Source: Peptoniphilus lacrimalis DSM 7455
GTDB taxonomy: Bacteria; Bacillota; Clostridia; Tissierellales; Peptoniphilaceae
NCBI RefSeq assembly: GCF_000378725.1
Contig: NZ_KB900369.1
Span: 1-64,000 of the forward strand
Direction of reading: 5' to 3'
Length of the DNA: 64,000 nucleotides
Part shown: piece after piece, positions 7,314 through 16,345 of the stretch
How the letters are laid out: every line of letters starts with the position of its first letter
Position numbering within the stretch: position 1 is the first letter of the stretch
Program-made: the position numbers and the translations under genes
The notes under the pieces: model-generated
Told to the model about the DNA's origin: nothing
Seen by the model: the letters and a program-made list of their open reading frames with translations, nothing else
Database searches by the model: none

Positions 7314-7811
7314 AGATTTAGACAATTATCTAAGGTAGAGGGGATTTTCCCAACAATGAAGCCAATAGGTAAGGAAAAATCAGAAAATGAAGATTTTTCA
7401 AAAGAAACTGATAATAAACCTAAAATAGAAAAAATCGACTTTTCAAAAGTAAAAGTAGAACCATTATTTGAAGATATGGTTGATTTTGATACATTCTCAA
7501 AATCTGATTTTAGAGTTGTAAAAGTTTTAAACTGCGAAGAAGTTCCAAAGTCAAAAAAACTTTTAAAATTTACATTAGATGATGGTAGTGGAAAAGAAAG
7601 GATTATTTTATCAGGAATAAAGAATTTTTATAATGCTGAAGAATTAGTAGGAAAGACACTTCTTGCCATCACAAACCTAGCCCCAAGACAAATGATGGGA
7701 TTAGAATCTTGTGGTATGCTTTTATCAGCAGTATGTGAATATGAAGGTGAAGAGCTTTTAAATCTTATTATGCTTGATTCTAAGATACCAGCAGGTGCTA
7801 AAATATATTGA
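7314..7811 (+). pseudogene. metG': Duplicated metG 3' fragment (tRNA-binding domain)
   Basis: The frame is open from 7314 (RFRQLSKVEGIFPTMKP) through the linker into the same tRNA-binding domain as at 3-380. The segment EGIFPTM resembles the LFPR-type junction before the MetG C-terminal linker, so this is an internal piece of metG, not a natural free-standing gene. An ATG at 7356 could allow a 151-residue protein resembling stand-alone Trbp111 proteins, but no ribosome binding site precedes it. Over the domain it is about 79% identical in protein to the other copy. Confidence 0.75.
7432..7601 (+). repeat. Direct repeat copy 2 (metG segment)
   Basis: This partner of bases 1-170 is nearly identical to it. 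Similarity in the metG reading frame also continues upstream to about 7314, but its partner there would lie outside the window. Confidence 0.85.
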
Positions 7812-7829
7812 TTTATAAGAATTTTTAAG

Positions 7830-7860
7830 TGAGACTAATTTTAAATTAGTCTCATTTTTA
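7830..7860 (+). terminator. Rho-independent terminator after metG fragment
   Basis: TGAGACTAATT (from 7830) pairs with AATTAGTCTCA (to 7854) and is followed by TTTTTA. It is a strong terminator 19 bases after the stop codon. Confidence 0.85.
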
Positions 7861-7988
7861 ATAATATATATGTAATTTTTTAAAAATTGTAAAAAATAAT
7901 TGTTATAAAATGAAAAAAGTAGATAGTTGATAATAATAACAAAATTATTAAAATTTACATATTGATATTAGGACAGTGGAGGTTATAT

Positions 7989-8621
7989 ATGAAATACAAA
8001 GCTATTTATTGGTTTATCCTTTCACCATTTATAAAATCATATTTGAATATACATTTTAGTAAAAGTCAAACTAAAGAATTTACTAAAAAAGCCAAAAGCT
8101 TTTATAAAGATTTGTTGGCAAAGGCTGATGACATTGGTGAAAAAAATCCCATGGCTAGTAATCTCTATTTTGCTTTATTGCTATTTTCATTCTTTTTGCC
8201 AAATAAAGCTAATATTTCACTAGATATGTTTAAAGATTTAATGAATTATGTTTTGAACCATCCATTTATTTTATTTTTCACTAAATGTGACCTTAATAAT
8301 GATAAGACAATGAATATGATTAATAAAAAAATTAAAAAATCGGCTTTATGGGCAGAGAAAAATAAAGATAAGTATCCACAAACATGGGAATTTAATTTTT
8401 ATGATAAGCCAAGAGAAGGCTGTGCTTATTATTTTACTAAGTGTCCTATTGCAAAGTTTTTTAAGGATAATAATTATGAAGAGTACACTGAGCTTTTTTG
8501 CAATTTAGATTATATCAAAATTGCTCAAAGTAATGGTATTCTTATAAGAGAGCATACTATTGCACAGGGTGATGATATTTGTGATTTCTGGATTATTGGT
8601 AACAAGGCAAAAAAAGAGTAA
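7989..8621 (+). CDS. L-2-amino-thiazoline-4-carboxylic acid hydrolase-family protein
   Basis: The start is placed at ATG 7989, because GGAGG lies seven bases upstream; an earlier in-frame ATG at 7962 would put that site inside the gene. The 210-residue protein has the C-terminal pattern of the ATC hydrolase family: AYYFTKCPIAKFFK with a conserved Cys, LFCNLDY with a second Cys, and the end block around GDDICDFW with a third. The founding member hydrolyses 2-amino-thiazoline-4-carboxylate to carbamoyl-cysteine, but most Firmicutes members have no known substrate. It stands alone between two terminators just outside the island. Confidence 0.75.
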   Translation: MKYKAIYWFILSPFIKSYLNIHFSKSQTKEFTKKAKSFYKDLLAKADDIGEKNPMASNLYFALLLFSFFLPNKANISLDMFKDLMNYVLNHPFILFFTKCDLNNDKTMNMINKKIKKSALWAEKNKDKYPQTWEFNFYDKPREGCAYYFTKCPIAKFFKDNNYEEYTELFCNLDYIKIAQSNGILIREHTIAQGDDICDFWIIGNKAKKE

Positions 8622-8643
8622 ATTTAAAATTTGTATAAAAAAA

Positions 8644-8710
8644 GACGCTCCTTAAATATGATTTAGCGAAAATATTAAGTGAATTACATATTTAATGGGA
8701 GCGTCCTTTT
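8644..8710. terminator. Bidirectional terminator between convergent genes
   Basis: GACGCTCC-TTAAATATG (from 8644) is complementary to CATATTTAA-T-GGGAGCGTC (to 8705), a long GC-capped stem with A-rich sequence before and T-rich sequence after, so it works in both directions. Confidence 0.85.
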
Positions 8711-8721
8711 ATATTAATTTT

Positions 8722-9639
8722 TTATTTACCAATTTGTTTCATAAGATTTTCTATTGTTTTATCAGCATTATCAGTATAGGCTTTGATATCTTCTCTTGCC
8801 TTATAATTTTCACCCTTAAGGTTAGCGTTATAGGCATCTTGAAGTTCAGTCATTTTTATTTGAAAATCTGTAAATAAATTGACTACTTTTTTTGCGACAT
8901 CTTCATCTTTATTTATAATAGCTTCTTTTAAATCGGGAAGCATTGTTAAGGCTCTTTCATTGGCTTCCATAGCTTTATTATAAGTATCTCTAAATTTATC
9001 AGAAACATTTATATTTTTAAGCTCTGAAATTGCATCTGAAATTTCTTTGTTAGCCCTATTGTATTCTTTTTCTAAATCTTCTTTTGATAAAGTGCTAGCT
9101 TTTTCAAAGAATGATTTTTTTAAAGAAGTCATATTGTCTTCAATTATTTTTTGTTTACTTTGAAATTTATTTAAAAATTCTTTTTCGTCACCACTTAAAC
9201 CAGTAATTCCATCGGTGATATTATCTTTTTGTGAGTTTATAATGACCTTTTTTTCTTTTCCATCCCAATTAACTTTAAGATTCATATTTTCTGCAACAAA
9301 TCTCAGAGGCACATAGGTTCTGTCCTTTCTTATTAATGGGGCAACGTCATTTTTAATTTTTTCATTATTCACTGTGATATTTGTATCGCCAATTGTCATA
9401 AGGATTTGTCTATCATTATTTTTTATAGTAACAAGCTTCTTATCCTTATTCCAATCCACCTTATAATTTAGGGCTTCACCAATAAATCTGATGGGAACAA
9501 AAGTCCTATCTTTTTCTATAAAGGGTGCGGCATCAGTTTTAATAATTTTACCATCAATTTCTATTGAAGGTGCTTTTGCAAATACCGTAGTACTTATAAG
9601 TAGCAATGAAGCAAGAACTAAAGTTATTATTTTTTTCAT
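8722..9639 (-). CDS. Stalk-domain (copper amine oxidase N-terminal-like) secreted protein
   Basis: The 305-residue protein has a signal peptide (MKKIITLVLASLLLIS..., cleavage near VFA-KA). Two tandem copies of the Cu_amine_oxidN1/stalk motif follow at about residues 25-75 and 78-130, each with the AAPFI/VAPLI, RTFVPIRF/RTYVPLRF and W-D/N-K pattern. The rest is a predicted coiled coil rich in Lys/Glu/Asn. The stalk domain is a common extracellular module in Firmicutes and does not imply amine oxidase activity. AGGAGGTAAAT precedes the ATG. It is the second gene of a pair with the lipoprotein at 9649, 9 bases apart, so both are probably made together and exported. Confidence 0.85.
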   Translation of the reverse strand: MKKIITLVLASLLLISTTVFAKAPSIEIDGKIIKTDAAPFIEKDRTFVPIRFIGEALNYKVDWNKDKKLVTIKNNDRQILMTIGDTNITVNNEKIKNDVAPLIRKDRTYVPLRFVAENMNLKVNWDGKEKKVIINSQKDNITDGITGLSGDEKEFLNKFQSKQKIIEDNMTSLKKSFFEKASTLSKEDLEKEYNRANKEISDAISELKNINVSDKFRDTYNKAMEANERALTMLPDLKEAIINKDEDVAKKVVNLFTDFQIKMTELQDAYNANLKGENYKAREDIKAYTDNADKTIENLMKQIGK

Positions 9640-9648
9640 ATTTACCTC

Positions 9649-10155
9649 CTAATTACTTCCTGTTGTTACAAACTTTTCATTTAAATATATTAAATTGCTA
9701 TCATTTTCATCTTTTATTTCAATAAAAGAATCATTTCCTCTAGTTGGTTCAATTTTTCCATTATCTCCATCCTTATAAAAAATTATATATTCTTTATTGG
9801 GTATTAGTGATTTTGGTAATTCAATTTCAACGTTTGATAAATCTCCTACATAATCTGTTAAGAAGTTTGATTCAAGACCATTTGTAGAGGAATTTTGTAT
9901 TCTAACTCTTGAAATATAATTTGAGTTTTCAATCAGATTATCAACAAATTCCTTATCAAAAGCTGATGTTATAGGAGTATTTGCTGATTCTTTAGAATCT
10001 TCACTTTCTTTGTTTGAGGATGCGTTGCTATTTACAACAACTTTATTGGTGGAGCTACCAATTTTAACATTTGAATCTTTACTTTCGTTTTTTTTGCCAC
10101 AAGCACTCAAAAATAAAGATAAAGCCAAAACAGAGATTAATAATTTGCCTTTCAT
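9649..10155 (-). CDS. Putative lipoprotein
   Basis: The 168-residue product begins with a lipoprotein signal peptide with lipobox LSAC, Cys19 being the lipidation site. A Ser/Asn/Lys-rich linker follows (to about residue 65), then a small globular domain of beta-strand character that I do not recognise. The GGAGG ribosome binding site is clear. It is the first gene of a two-gene unit with the stalk-domain protein, so the two may act together at the cell surface. Confidence 0.75.
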   Translation of the reverse strand: MKGKLLISVLALSLFLSACGKKNESKDSNVKIGSSTNKVVVNSNASSNKESEDSKESANTPITSAFDKEFVDNLIENSNYISRVRIQNSSTNGLESNFLTDYVGDLSNVEIELPKSLIPNKEYIIFYKDGDNGKIEPTRGNDSFIEIKDENDSNLIYLNEKFVTTGSN

Positions 10156-10269
10156 ATAGACCTCCTTTTTTTCATTTTATCATATAAACCTCTTATTTTA
10201 AATACTTTTAAAATTTCTGATTTACTTGTATGAATACAGTAAATTATTTTATTTATCGTGTCTACATGA

Positions 10270-10275
10270 TATAAT
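10270..10275 (+). promoter_or_regulatory. -10 box directly in front of cca
   Basis: TATAAT at 10270-10275 would set the transcription start near 10282, only about six bases before the cca ATG at 10288. No Shine-Dalgarno sequence lies between, so the mRNA may be (almost) leaderless. No clear -35 box is seen 17 bases upstream. Confidence 0.5.
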
Positions 10276-10287
10276 AAAACTGTTATT

Positions 10288-11625
10288 ATGGATAAGGATG
10301 TATTTGATTTATTAGAAAAATTAGATAATCATGGTTATAAGTCATATATTGTTGGAGGTTGTCTTAGAGATATACTTCTGGGAATAAGACCTAATGATTT
10401 TGATATAACAACAAATGCTAGACCGAGTCAAGTAAAAGAAGTGTTCAGAGAATATAAAATATTTGATTATGGCATAAAATACGGAACGATTACAGTAGAA
10501 TATAGAGATAGATTGTATGAAATAACAACTTTTAGATCAGAAGGAACTTATAGTGATAACAGAAGACCTGATAGGGTTTTATTTTTAGATTCTATTGATG
10601 ATGACTTAGCTAGACGAGATTTTACAATTAATGCTATGGCAATGGATAAGTCTTATAATATCTATGACCCTTTCAATGGTATAAGGGATTTAAAAAATAA
10701 AATAATCAGAGCTTGTGGAGATGCTAACAAACGTATTGAAGAGGATGCATTAAGAATTTTAAGGGCAATAAGATTTGCCACTAGGTTTAAATTTTATCTT
10801 GACGAAGAATTATTTGATGCCATAAGCTTGAACAGAAATTTATTAAAAAACATAGCTAGGGAAAGAATATTTAGTGAAATTTGTAAAATAATTACTTATG
10901 ATAATCCTTCTTATGGATTTTTGCTAATGGAGGAAACAGGAATCCTTGATATATTATTTCCAAGTCTAAGAAAAACTGTCGGCTTTGATCAAAAAACTCC
11001 ATGGCACGATAGAAATCTTTTTGATCATCTTCTGTGCGTAATGGATAATGTTCCTAATGATTTATCTTTAAGATTTGCTGCCATATTTCATGATATCGCT
11101 AAACCTCTAACTCTTAAAATAGATGGTGACGGCACAGGACATTTTTTAGGTCATGATGCACTAGGAGCTACAATGGCTGAAGATATTTTAAAATATTACA
11201 AGGCACCTAAGGCATTAATTGAAAAAGTTTCTATTTTAATTAAGGAACATATGAAAGTTCAAGAAGTAATGACAGATAAAGCCCTAAGACGACAGATTAA
11301 AAGAGTAGGAAGAGAAAATATTTTAGACCTATACGAACTCTTATATGCAGATTGTGTATGCACAAGATATGATCGAGATGGAAGCTTTATTTTAAATAGA
11401 AAAAAAAGAATAGAGGAACTTTTAGATGAAAAAGAAATGAAAAAAGAAAAGTTTCTCGAAATTAATGGATATGATTTAATTGAACTTGGTTTTCATGGAA
11501 AAATAATAGGTCAAATTTTAAAATATGCTGAAAATTTAGTTCTCAGCGATACAAGTTTAAATAAAAAAGAAATACTTTTAGAAAAGATTAAAAATAATTT
11601 TATAAGCGGTGATAGAAATGGGTAA
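10288..11625 (+). CDS. cca: CCA tRNA nucleotidyltransferase with HD domain
   Basis: The 445-residue class II nucleotidyltransferase adds or repairs the CCA end of tRNA. It shows GGCLRD at residues 23-28, the catalytic DFD pair (Asp37, Asp39), the ARRDFTINAMA block at 108-118 and the nucleotide-selecting EEDALRILRAIRFA block at 151-164. Next comes an HD-type metal-binding domain with FHDIAKP (His268, Asp269). HD-containing members can also have phosphohydrolase activity. The start has no ribosome binding site and the promoter is immediately adjacent. The end overlaps glmM by eight bases, so both are cotranscribed. Confidence 0.92.
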   Translation: MDKDVFDLLEKLDNHGYKSYIVGGCLRDILLGIRPNDFDITTNARPSQVKEVFREYKIFDYGIKYGTITVEYRDRLYEITTFRSEGTYSDNRRPDRVLFLDSIDDDLARRDFTINAMAMDKSYNIYDPFNGIRDLKNKIIRACGDANKRIEEDALRILRAIRFATRFKFYLDEELFDAISLNRNLLKNIARERIFSEICKIITYDNPSYGFLLMEETGILDILFPSLRKTVGFDQKTPWHDRNLFDHLLCVMDNVPNDLSLRFAAIFHDIAKPLTLKIDGDGTGHFLGHDALGATMAEDILKYYKAPKALIEKVSILIKEHMKVQEVMTDKALRRQIKRVGRENILDLYELLYADCVCTRYDRDGSFILNRKKRIEELLDEKEMKKEKFLEINGYDLIELGFHGKIIGQILKYAENLVLSDTSLNKKEILLEKIKNNFISGDRNG

Positions 11626-12961
11626 ACTTTTTGGTACAGATGGTGTTAGAGGTATAGCAAATAAATTCCTCTCTCCTGATTTATGTTTTGAGTTGGGAAG
11701 ATCAGCCGGATTTGTTCTTTCAAAAGAAAAAAAAGGTAAAGTTATTGTAGGTAGAGATACAAGGTATTCAGGAGATTTGATAGAATCATCCTTAGTAGCA
11801 GGACTTTTAAGTATAGGATTTGATGTTGATATTGCAGGAGTTATTCCAACTCCTGGTATTGCATATTTAACTAAAACTTATGATTATTTATTGGGAGTAG
11901 AAATTTCGGCATCTCACAATCCCTATGAATACAATGGTATAAAATTTTTCTCCAGCCAAGGTTTTAAACTTCCTGATGAAGTGGAAAATGAAATTGAATC
12001 TATTATTTTAGATGATATAAAACTTTATAAAGATTTAACTGGTGATAAAATTGGTAGAATTAATAGGAGCGATAAATTTGTAAACATATACAAAAATTAT
12101 TTAAAGAATTTAGTCAAAATGGATTTAAAGGGCAAAAAAATTGCTCTTGATATAGGTAACGGTGCTCTTTATGATATAGCTAAAGAAGTTTTAGAATCTT
12201 ATGGGGCAGAGGTAATTGTTATTAATGACAAACCCAATGGTAAAAATATTAATGATAATTGCGGCTCAACCAATCCGAACCTCATAAAAGAATTAGTAAT
12301 AAAAGAAAAAGCTCTAATGGGTATGTCCTTTGATGGAGATGCAGATAGGATAATTGCAGTTGATGAAAAGGGAAGCATTGTCGATGGTGATCATATATTA
12401 GCCATATGTGCTAGCTATTTAAAAGAAAAAAACAAGTTAAAAAATAATGCTTGTGTCGGTACAATTATGTCTAATATGGGACTTGAAAAATATTTAAAAT
12501 CAATAGGTGTAAATTTTGTCGCAACTAAAGTTGGCGACCGATATATTATTGAAGAAATGCGTAAAAGTGATTATATAGTTGGAGCTGAACAATCAGGTCA
12601 TGTTATATTTTTAGAACATAATACAACAGGAGATGGTCTTGCAACAGGTATCAATCTTTTAAATATTATGGAAGATACTGGTAAAAAACTTTCCACTTTA
12701 AATGAACTTATGACATCTTACCCACAAGTTCTAGAAAATGCAAAAGTTCCAGACGAACTTAAGAGAAAAGTTTTAGAAGTTCCTGAAATTAAAGAAAAAA
12801 TTAATAAAATTGAGGAAAAATATAAAGGTAATGGTAGAATAGTAATAAGACCATCAGGCACAGAACCTTTGGTTCGTGTTATGATAGAAGGTGAAGATAT
12901 AGTTTCTATAGGAAAAGATGCTATAGAATTAAAAAATTTTATTGAAGAGAAACTTAATTAG
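11618..12961 (+). CDS. glmM: Phosphoglucosamine mutase
   Basis: GlmM converts glucosamine-6-phosphate to glucosamine-1-phosphate for UDP-GlcNAc and so for the cell wall. The 447 residues begin with GKLFGTDGVRG, diagnostic of GlmM. The phosphoserine loop ISASHNP holds the catalytic Ser99, the metal loop is FDGDADR, and RPSGTEPLVRVM is the C-terminal phosphate-binding block. An upstream GTG at 11609 is possible, but ATG 11618 matches the family. It overlaps cca. In many Firmicutes glmM follows cdaA-cdaR; here that pair lies 40 kb away. Confidence 0.95.
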   Translation: MGKLFGTDGVRGIANKFLSPDLCFELGRSAGFVLSKEKKGKVIVGRDTRYSGDLIESSLVAGLLSIGFDVDIAGVIPTPGIAYLTKTYDYLLGVEISASHNPYEYNGIKFFSSQGFKLPDEVENEIESIILDDIKLYKDLTGDKIGRINRSDKFVNIYKNYLKNLVKMDLKGKKIALDIGNGALYDIAKEVLESYGAEVIVINDKPNGKNINDNCGSTNPNLIKELVIKEKALMGMSFDGDADRIIAVDEKGSIVDGDHILAICASYLKEKNKLKNNACVGTIMSNMGLEKYLKSIGVNFVATKVGDRYIIEEMRKSDYIVGAEQSGHVIFLEHNTTGDGLATGINLLNIMEDTGKKLSTLNELMTSYPQVLENAKVPDELKRKVLEVPEIKEKINKIEEKYKGNGRIVIRPSGTEPLVRVMIEGEDIVSIGKDAIELKNFIEEKLN

Positions 12962-12969
12962 GAGTAAAT

Positions 12970-13806
12970 ATGTTTAAGATAATAAGTGATTCAAGCTGTG
13001 ATTTAACAAAAGAAGAAATTAATGACCTCGATGTTTCTTATGTACCATTTAAGATAACAATAGATGGAAAAGAATTTATTGACGATTATGATTTTAATCT
13101 GAATGATTTTCTTACTGATATGGAAAATACGAAAAACCCGATTACTACATCCTGTCCGTCACCTTTTGATTATATGGAAGAGATAGAAAAAAATAAGGAT
13201 AGGGATATATATCTTGTAACAATATCTTCAAAACTTTCAGGTTCATTCAACGCTGCTCAGGTTGCAGCAAAAGAGGCAAAGGAAAAATATCCTGATATTA
13301 ATATAGGACTTATTGATTCAAAATCAGCCTCTGCTGGACAGACTAGACTTGTCTTAAAATTGCTTGAATATTTGAAAGAGAATAATTCTTTTGAAGAAAC
13401 AATGGATAAAATTACAAAATATATTGATTCGCAAATTACAATGTTTGTTTTGGAATCAATGCAAAATTTAATAAAAAATGGAAGAATTAAAAAGTCAGCA
13501 GGCTTAATAGCAAATGTTTTAAATATCAGACCCATTATGATGTCAAATGATGGCGAAATTGAGCTTTATGAAATGAACAGGGGAATGAAAAAATCCCTCG
13601 ATAAGCTGATGTTAGCAATAGGAAAGTTGAATAAAAATACAGAAAATGGTGTTTTATCTATTTCCCATGTAAATGCAAAAGAAAGGGCAGAAAGCTTTGC
13701 TCAAAAAGCCAGGGAACTTTATAAGTTTAAAGATATAGTTGTACGTCAAACAAACGGATTATCAGCTGGCTATGCAGATATTGGAGGAATTGTAATAGCT
13801 TTTTAA
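12970..13806 (+). CDS. DegV family fatty-acid-binding protein
   Basis: The 278-residue DegV protein (FakB-like) has the start DSSCDLTKEE, the lipid-carboxylate-binding TSCPSPFDYME (about 57-67) and SSKLSGSFNAAQ (about 86-97). Proteins of this family hold a single fatty acid; FakB members present it to the kinase FakA for incorporation into phospholipid. No FakA is in the window, so the assignment as a FakB is likely but not shown. The start lies nine bases after glmM with AGGAG overlapping the glmM stop, indicating one operon. Confidence 0.9.
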   Translation: MFKIISDSSCDLTKEEINDLDVSYVPFKITIDGKEFIDDYDFNLNDFLTDMENTKNPITTSCPSPFDYMEEIEKNKDRDIYLVTISSKLSGSFNAAQVAAKEAKEKYPDINIGLIDSKSASAGQTRLVLKLLEYLKENNSFEETMDKITKYIDSQITMFVLESMQNLIKNGRIKKSAGLIANVLNIRPIMMSNDGEIELYEMNRGMKKSLDKLMLAIGKLNKNTENGVLSISHVNAKERAESFAQKARELYKFKDIVVRQTNGLSAGYADIGGIVIAF

Positions 13807-13814
13807 GGAGATTT

Positions 13815-14963
13815 ATGGCAAAAAATAATAATCACAATAATAATCACATAGAAGATTTTGAAAATTTAATAGACCATGCTATAAAAGAAGAAAATTTTAA
13901 AGAAATCAATGAATTTATATCACAAAGCTTAAATTCGGCTGTAAATATAACCAAATCATCTATCAACAAGCTTTTTAATAAGACCAATGATAACAGACCA
14001 TATAGAGTATGTGAGGATGATAATATTATAAACCAAAAGCCTAAAGCTGAAAAAAAAGTTCGTGCTTGGTCAAATTTAGCAAAACTATCTTTAATCTTTC
14101 ATGGTATTGGAGCAATTGCAATCTTAATAGATGGAGTATCTAGTTTTGATTTAGATTCATTAATGGTTTTTGCTTTATATTTTGTACCGGCTATTATATT
14201 TTCTTTATATATTTTGTATAGAACAGATAAATTAAAAAAGCAAATTATAAGATTTAGAAAATATAAACGAGAAATAGGAAACAATACAGTTATACCTGTA
14301 ATGGATCTTGCTGTAGCTACATCTAAGGCAAAAGACTTTACTATAAGTGATTTATTAGATTTAATAGATAAGGATTTCTTTAGACAAGCTAGAATTGTTG
14401 AAAATGGAGAATTGTTGATTCTCGATTCAAAAACTTACAAATTATATAAAAAAGAAAAACTTAATAATTTTAATGAAGAAAATGAAGATCTAAAAGTTAA
14501 TGATTTTAAAGCATCAGATAGGGAAGAAATACTTTCAAAAGCAAAAATTCAAATAACAAAGTTAGCAAATTCTGTAGATGCTTTAAAAGAGCCTATGAAA
14601 TTTAAGATAACAAAACTTCTAGGAACTTTAAGAAGGATATTTTCCATCGTTAAAGAAAATGATGTTGATTTAAAAGATCTTTCAAAGTTCATTGATTATT
14701 ATTTACCAACAACAACTAAACTTGTAGAAACTTATAAAGAGATGCAGGATTCACCGACACAATCAGTTGAAGTTTCCCTAAAAGAAATTGACAAAACAAT
14801 GGATATTATTAACGAAGCTTTTTTAAAGCTTTTAGATAATATGTATGAAGATAAAGTGATTGATATATCCTCAGATATTTCTGTTTTAAAAACTATGTTG
14901 AAACAGGAAGGTCTACTCGATGATGATTTTATGTTAGGAGGAAATAATGCAAAGAGAAATTAA
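13815..14963 (+). CDS. xpaC: XpaC-like protein (5-bromo-4-chloroindolyl phosphate hydrolysis family)
   Basis: The 382-residue protein has a polar Asn/His-rich start and two hydrophobic segments near residues 95-110 and 115-135. A long alpha-helical cytoplasmic part ends in ISSDISVLKTMLKQEGLL, the typical end of XpaC family members, which are nearly always encoded beside TelA. The old name reflects an indicator-dye phenotype, and no enzyme activity is established. The gene overlaps telA by 17 bases, so the two are translated together. AAGGAG precedes the ATG. Confidence 0.85.
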   Translation: MAKNNNHNNNHIEDFENLIDHAIKEENFKEINEFISQSLNSAVNITKSSINKLFNKTNDNRPYRVCEDDNIINQKPKAEKKVRAWSNLAKLSLIFHGIGAIAILIDGVSSFDLDSLMVFALYFVPAIIFSLYILYRTDKLKKQIIRFRKYKREIGNNTVIPVMDLAVATSKAKDFTISDLLDLIDKDFFRQARIVENGELLILDSKTYKLYKKEKLNNFNEENEDLKVNDFKASDREEILSKAKIQITKLANSVDALKEPMKFKITKLLGTLRRIFSIVKENDVDLKDLSKFIDYYLPTTTKLVETYKEMQDSPTQSVEVSLKEIDKTMDIINEAFLKLLDNMYEDKVIDISSDISVLKTMLKQEGLLDDDFMLGGNNAKRN

Positions 14964-16068
14964 GCTATCCTTAGATGGTTTAGAAAATAATGAAGAAGAT
15001 AAGCTTGAAATAATACCGGAAAAGGAAGTAGCAAAAAGAAAAGTGAATTTAAGTCCTGAAGAAGCAAAACAAGTTGAAGAATTTGCAAAACAAATTGATA
15101 TTTCAAACTCCAATTTAGTTTTACAATATGGTGCAGGAGCTCAAAAAAAGATTGCTAATTTTTCTGAAAAAACTTTAGATTCTGTAAAAACTAAGGATTT
15201 AGGAGAGATTGGAGAACTCTTAGGAAATGTTGTTACTGAGCTTAAAAATTTTGAAATTGATGAAGAGGATAATAAATTAGTATCTTTTTTTAAAAAACAA
15301 GTTAATAAAGCTAATTCAATAAGAGTAAAATATGATAATGCTGAAAAAAATGTAGATAACATTATTAAAGCTTTGGAAAATCATCAAATGATTCTTATGA
15401 AAGATATTGCAACCTTGGACCAAATGTATGATTTGAACGAATCATATTACAAGGAACTTTCAATGTATATATTGGCTGGTAAGAAAAAACTTGAAGAAGC
15501 TAGAGAGCTTGAACTTCCGAAATTGCAAAAAGAAGCACAAAATTCTAACCTACCCATAGATGCACAAAAAGCTAATGACTATGTTAATTTAATTAATAGA
15601 TTTGAAAAGAAACTTCATGATCTTGATTTAACAAGAATGGTTTCAATACAAATGGCACCCCAAATAAGGATGGTTCAATCTTCAAACACTATAATGGTCG
15701 AAAAAATTCAATCTATTATGGTTAATACAATTCCCCTATGGAAATCACAAATGGTTATAGCTATGGGAGCTAATCACTCTAAAGAAGCTGCTAAGACTAC
15801 AAAAGAAGTAACCGATCTGACAAATAAACTATTAAGAAAAAATGCACAGAGCCTAAATCAACAATCCATTGAAACGGCAAATCTTTCCGAGCGAGGAATA
15901 GTTGATATTGAAACAATAAAATACACAAATGACCAGTTAATTTCAGCCTTAACAGAAGTGAGAAAAATTCAAGAACAAGGACACGAGAGAAGAATTCAAG
16001 CAGAAGAAGAACTTGCAAAAATTGAAGAAAATTTAAAAAGTTCATTGAGAGAAATAGCTAAAAAGTAA
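14947..16068 (+). CDS. telA: TelA family toxic anion resistance protein
   Basis: The 373-residue protein is almost entirely helical and matches TelA/KlaA along its length, including NLVLQYGAGAQKKI near the start, QMAPQIRMVQ and the conserved IQSIMVNTIPLWKSQM block. Family members are linked to tellurite, nisin and cell-envelope antibiotic tolerance in Firmicutes, but the mechanism is not known. It is the last gene of the cca-glmM-degV-xpaC-telA run. AGGAGG lies within the overlapping end of xpaC. Confidence 0.9.
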   Translation: MQREIKLSLDGLENNEEDKLEIIPEKEVAKRKVNLSPEEAKQVEEFAKQIDISNSNLVLQYGAGAQKKIANFSEKTLDSVKTKDLGEIGELLGNVVTELKNFEIDEEDNKLVSFFKKQVNKANSIRVKYDNAEKNVDNIIKALENHQMILMKDIATLDQMYDLNESYYKELSMYILAGKKKLEEARELELPKLQKEAQNSNLPIDAQKANDYVNLINRFEKKLHDLDLTRMVSIQMAPQIRMVQSSNTIMVEKIQSIMVNTIPLWKSQMVIAMGANHSKEAAKTTKEVTDLTNKLLRKNAQSLNQQSIETANLSERGIVDIETIKYTNDQLISALTEVRKIQEQGHERRIQAEEELAKIEENLKSSLREIAKK

Positions 16069-16090
16069 GACTTTTGTCTTGCTTTTTTTT
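16067..16090 (+). terminator. Weak terminator after telA
   Basis: A short stem AAGAC / GTCTT (16067-16080) overlaps the telA stop codon and is followed by GC and eight Ts. Confidence 0.55.
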
Positions 16091-16182
16091 GATTCAAACA
16101 TTAGATTTACTTAAATCGCACTTTATGACTAAATTCTAATTTTTATATAATTCATGAGGCATAACTAAAATTAAAGTCTTAT

Positions 16183-16229
16183 CTTTTTATTGATATATTT
16201 TTGTTTTATTACGTGGATACAATAAAAAG
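16183..16229. repeat. Inverted repeat in intergenic DNA
   Basis: CTTTTTATTG (16183-16192) and CAATAAAAAG (16220-16229) are perfect inverted copies. They are flanked outside by AAAGTCTTA and AAGTCTTTAA as near-direct repeats, so this may be the footprint of a lost small element or simply a weak hairpin. Confidence 0.35.
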
Positions 16230-16297
16230 CGAAGTCTTTAATAAAGATATATAAGTTAAATAAATAAAAAACTAAATAAATATCACTTGATATGATA

Positions 16298-16338
16298 AAT
16301 AAAAGCTGTAGCAGATTAATTTCCACTACAGCTTATTT
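16298..16338. terminator. Terminator for the EIIC-type gene (minus strand)
   Basis: AAGCTGTAG / CTACAGCTT arms with flanking A and T runs lie directly after the minus-strand gene's stop codon. They would also work for read-through from telA. Confidence 0.75.
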
Positions 16339-16345
16339 AATTATA

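Noticed and set aside
7356-7811. Stand-alone Trbp111/CsaA-like tRNA-binding protein gene
   Set aside because: The same frame is open upstream to 7314 with MetG-like linker sequence, no ribosome binding site precedes the ATG, and the other copy is the same domain; a metG fragment is the better explanation.
7962-7988. Earlier in-frame ATG for the ATC-hydrolase-family gene
   Set aside because: The GGAGG ribosome binding site would be inside the coding region; ATG 7989 has correct spacing.
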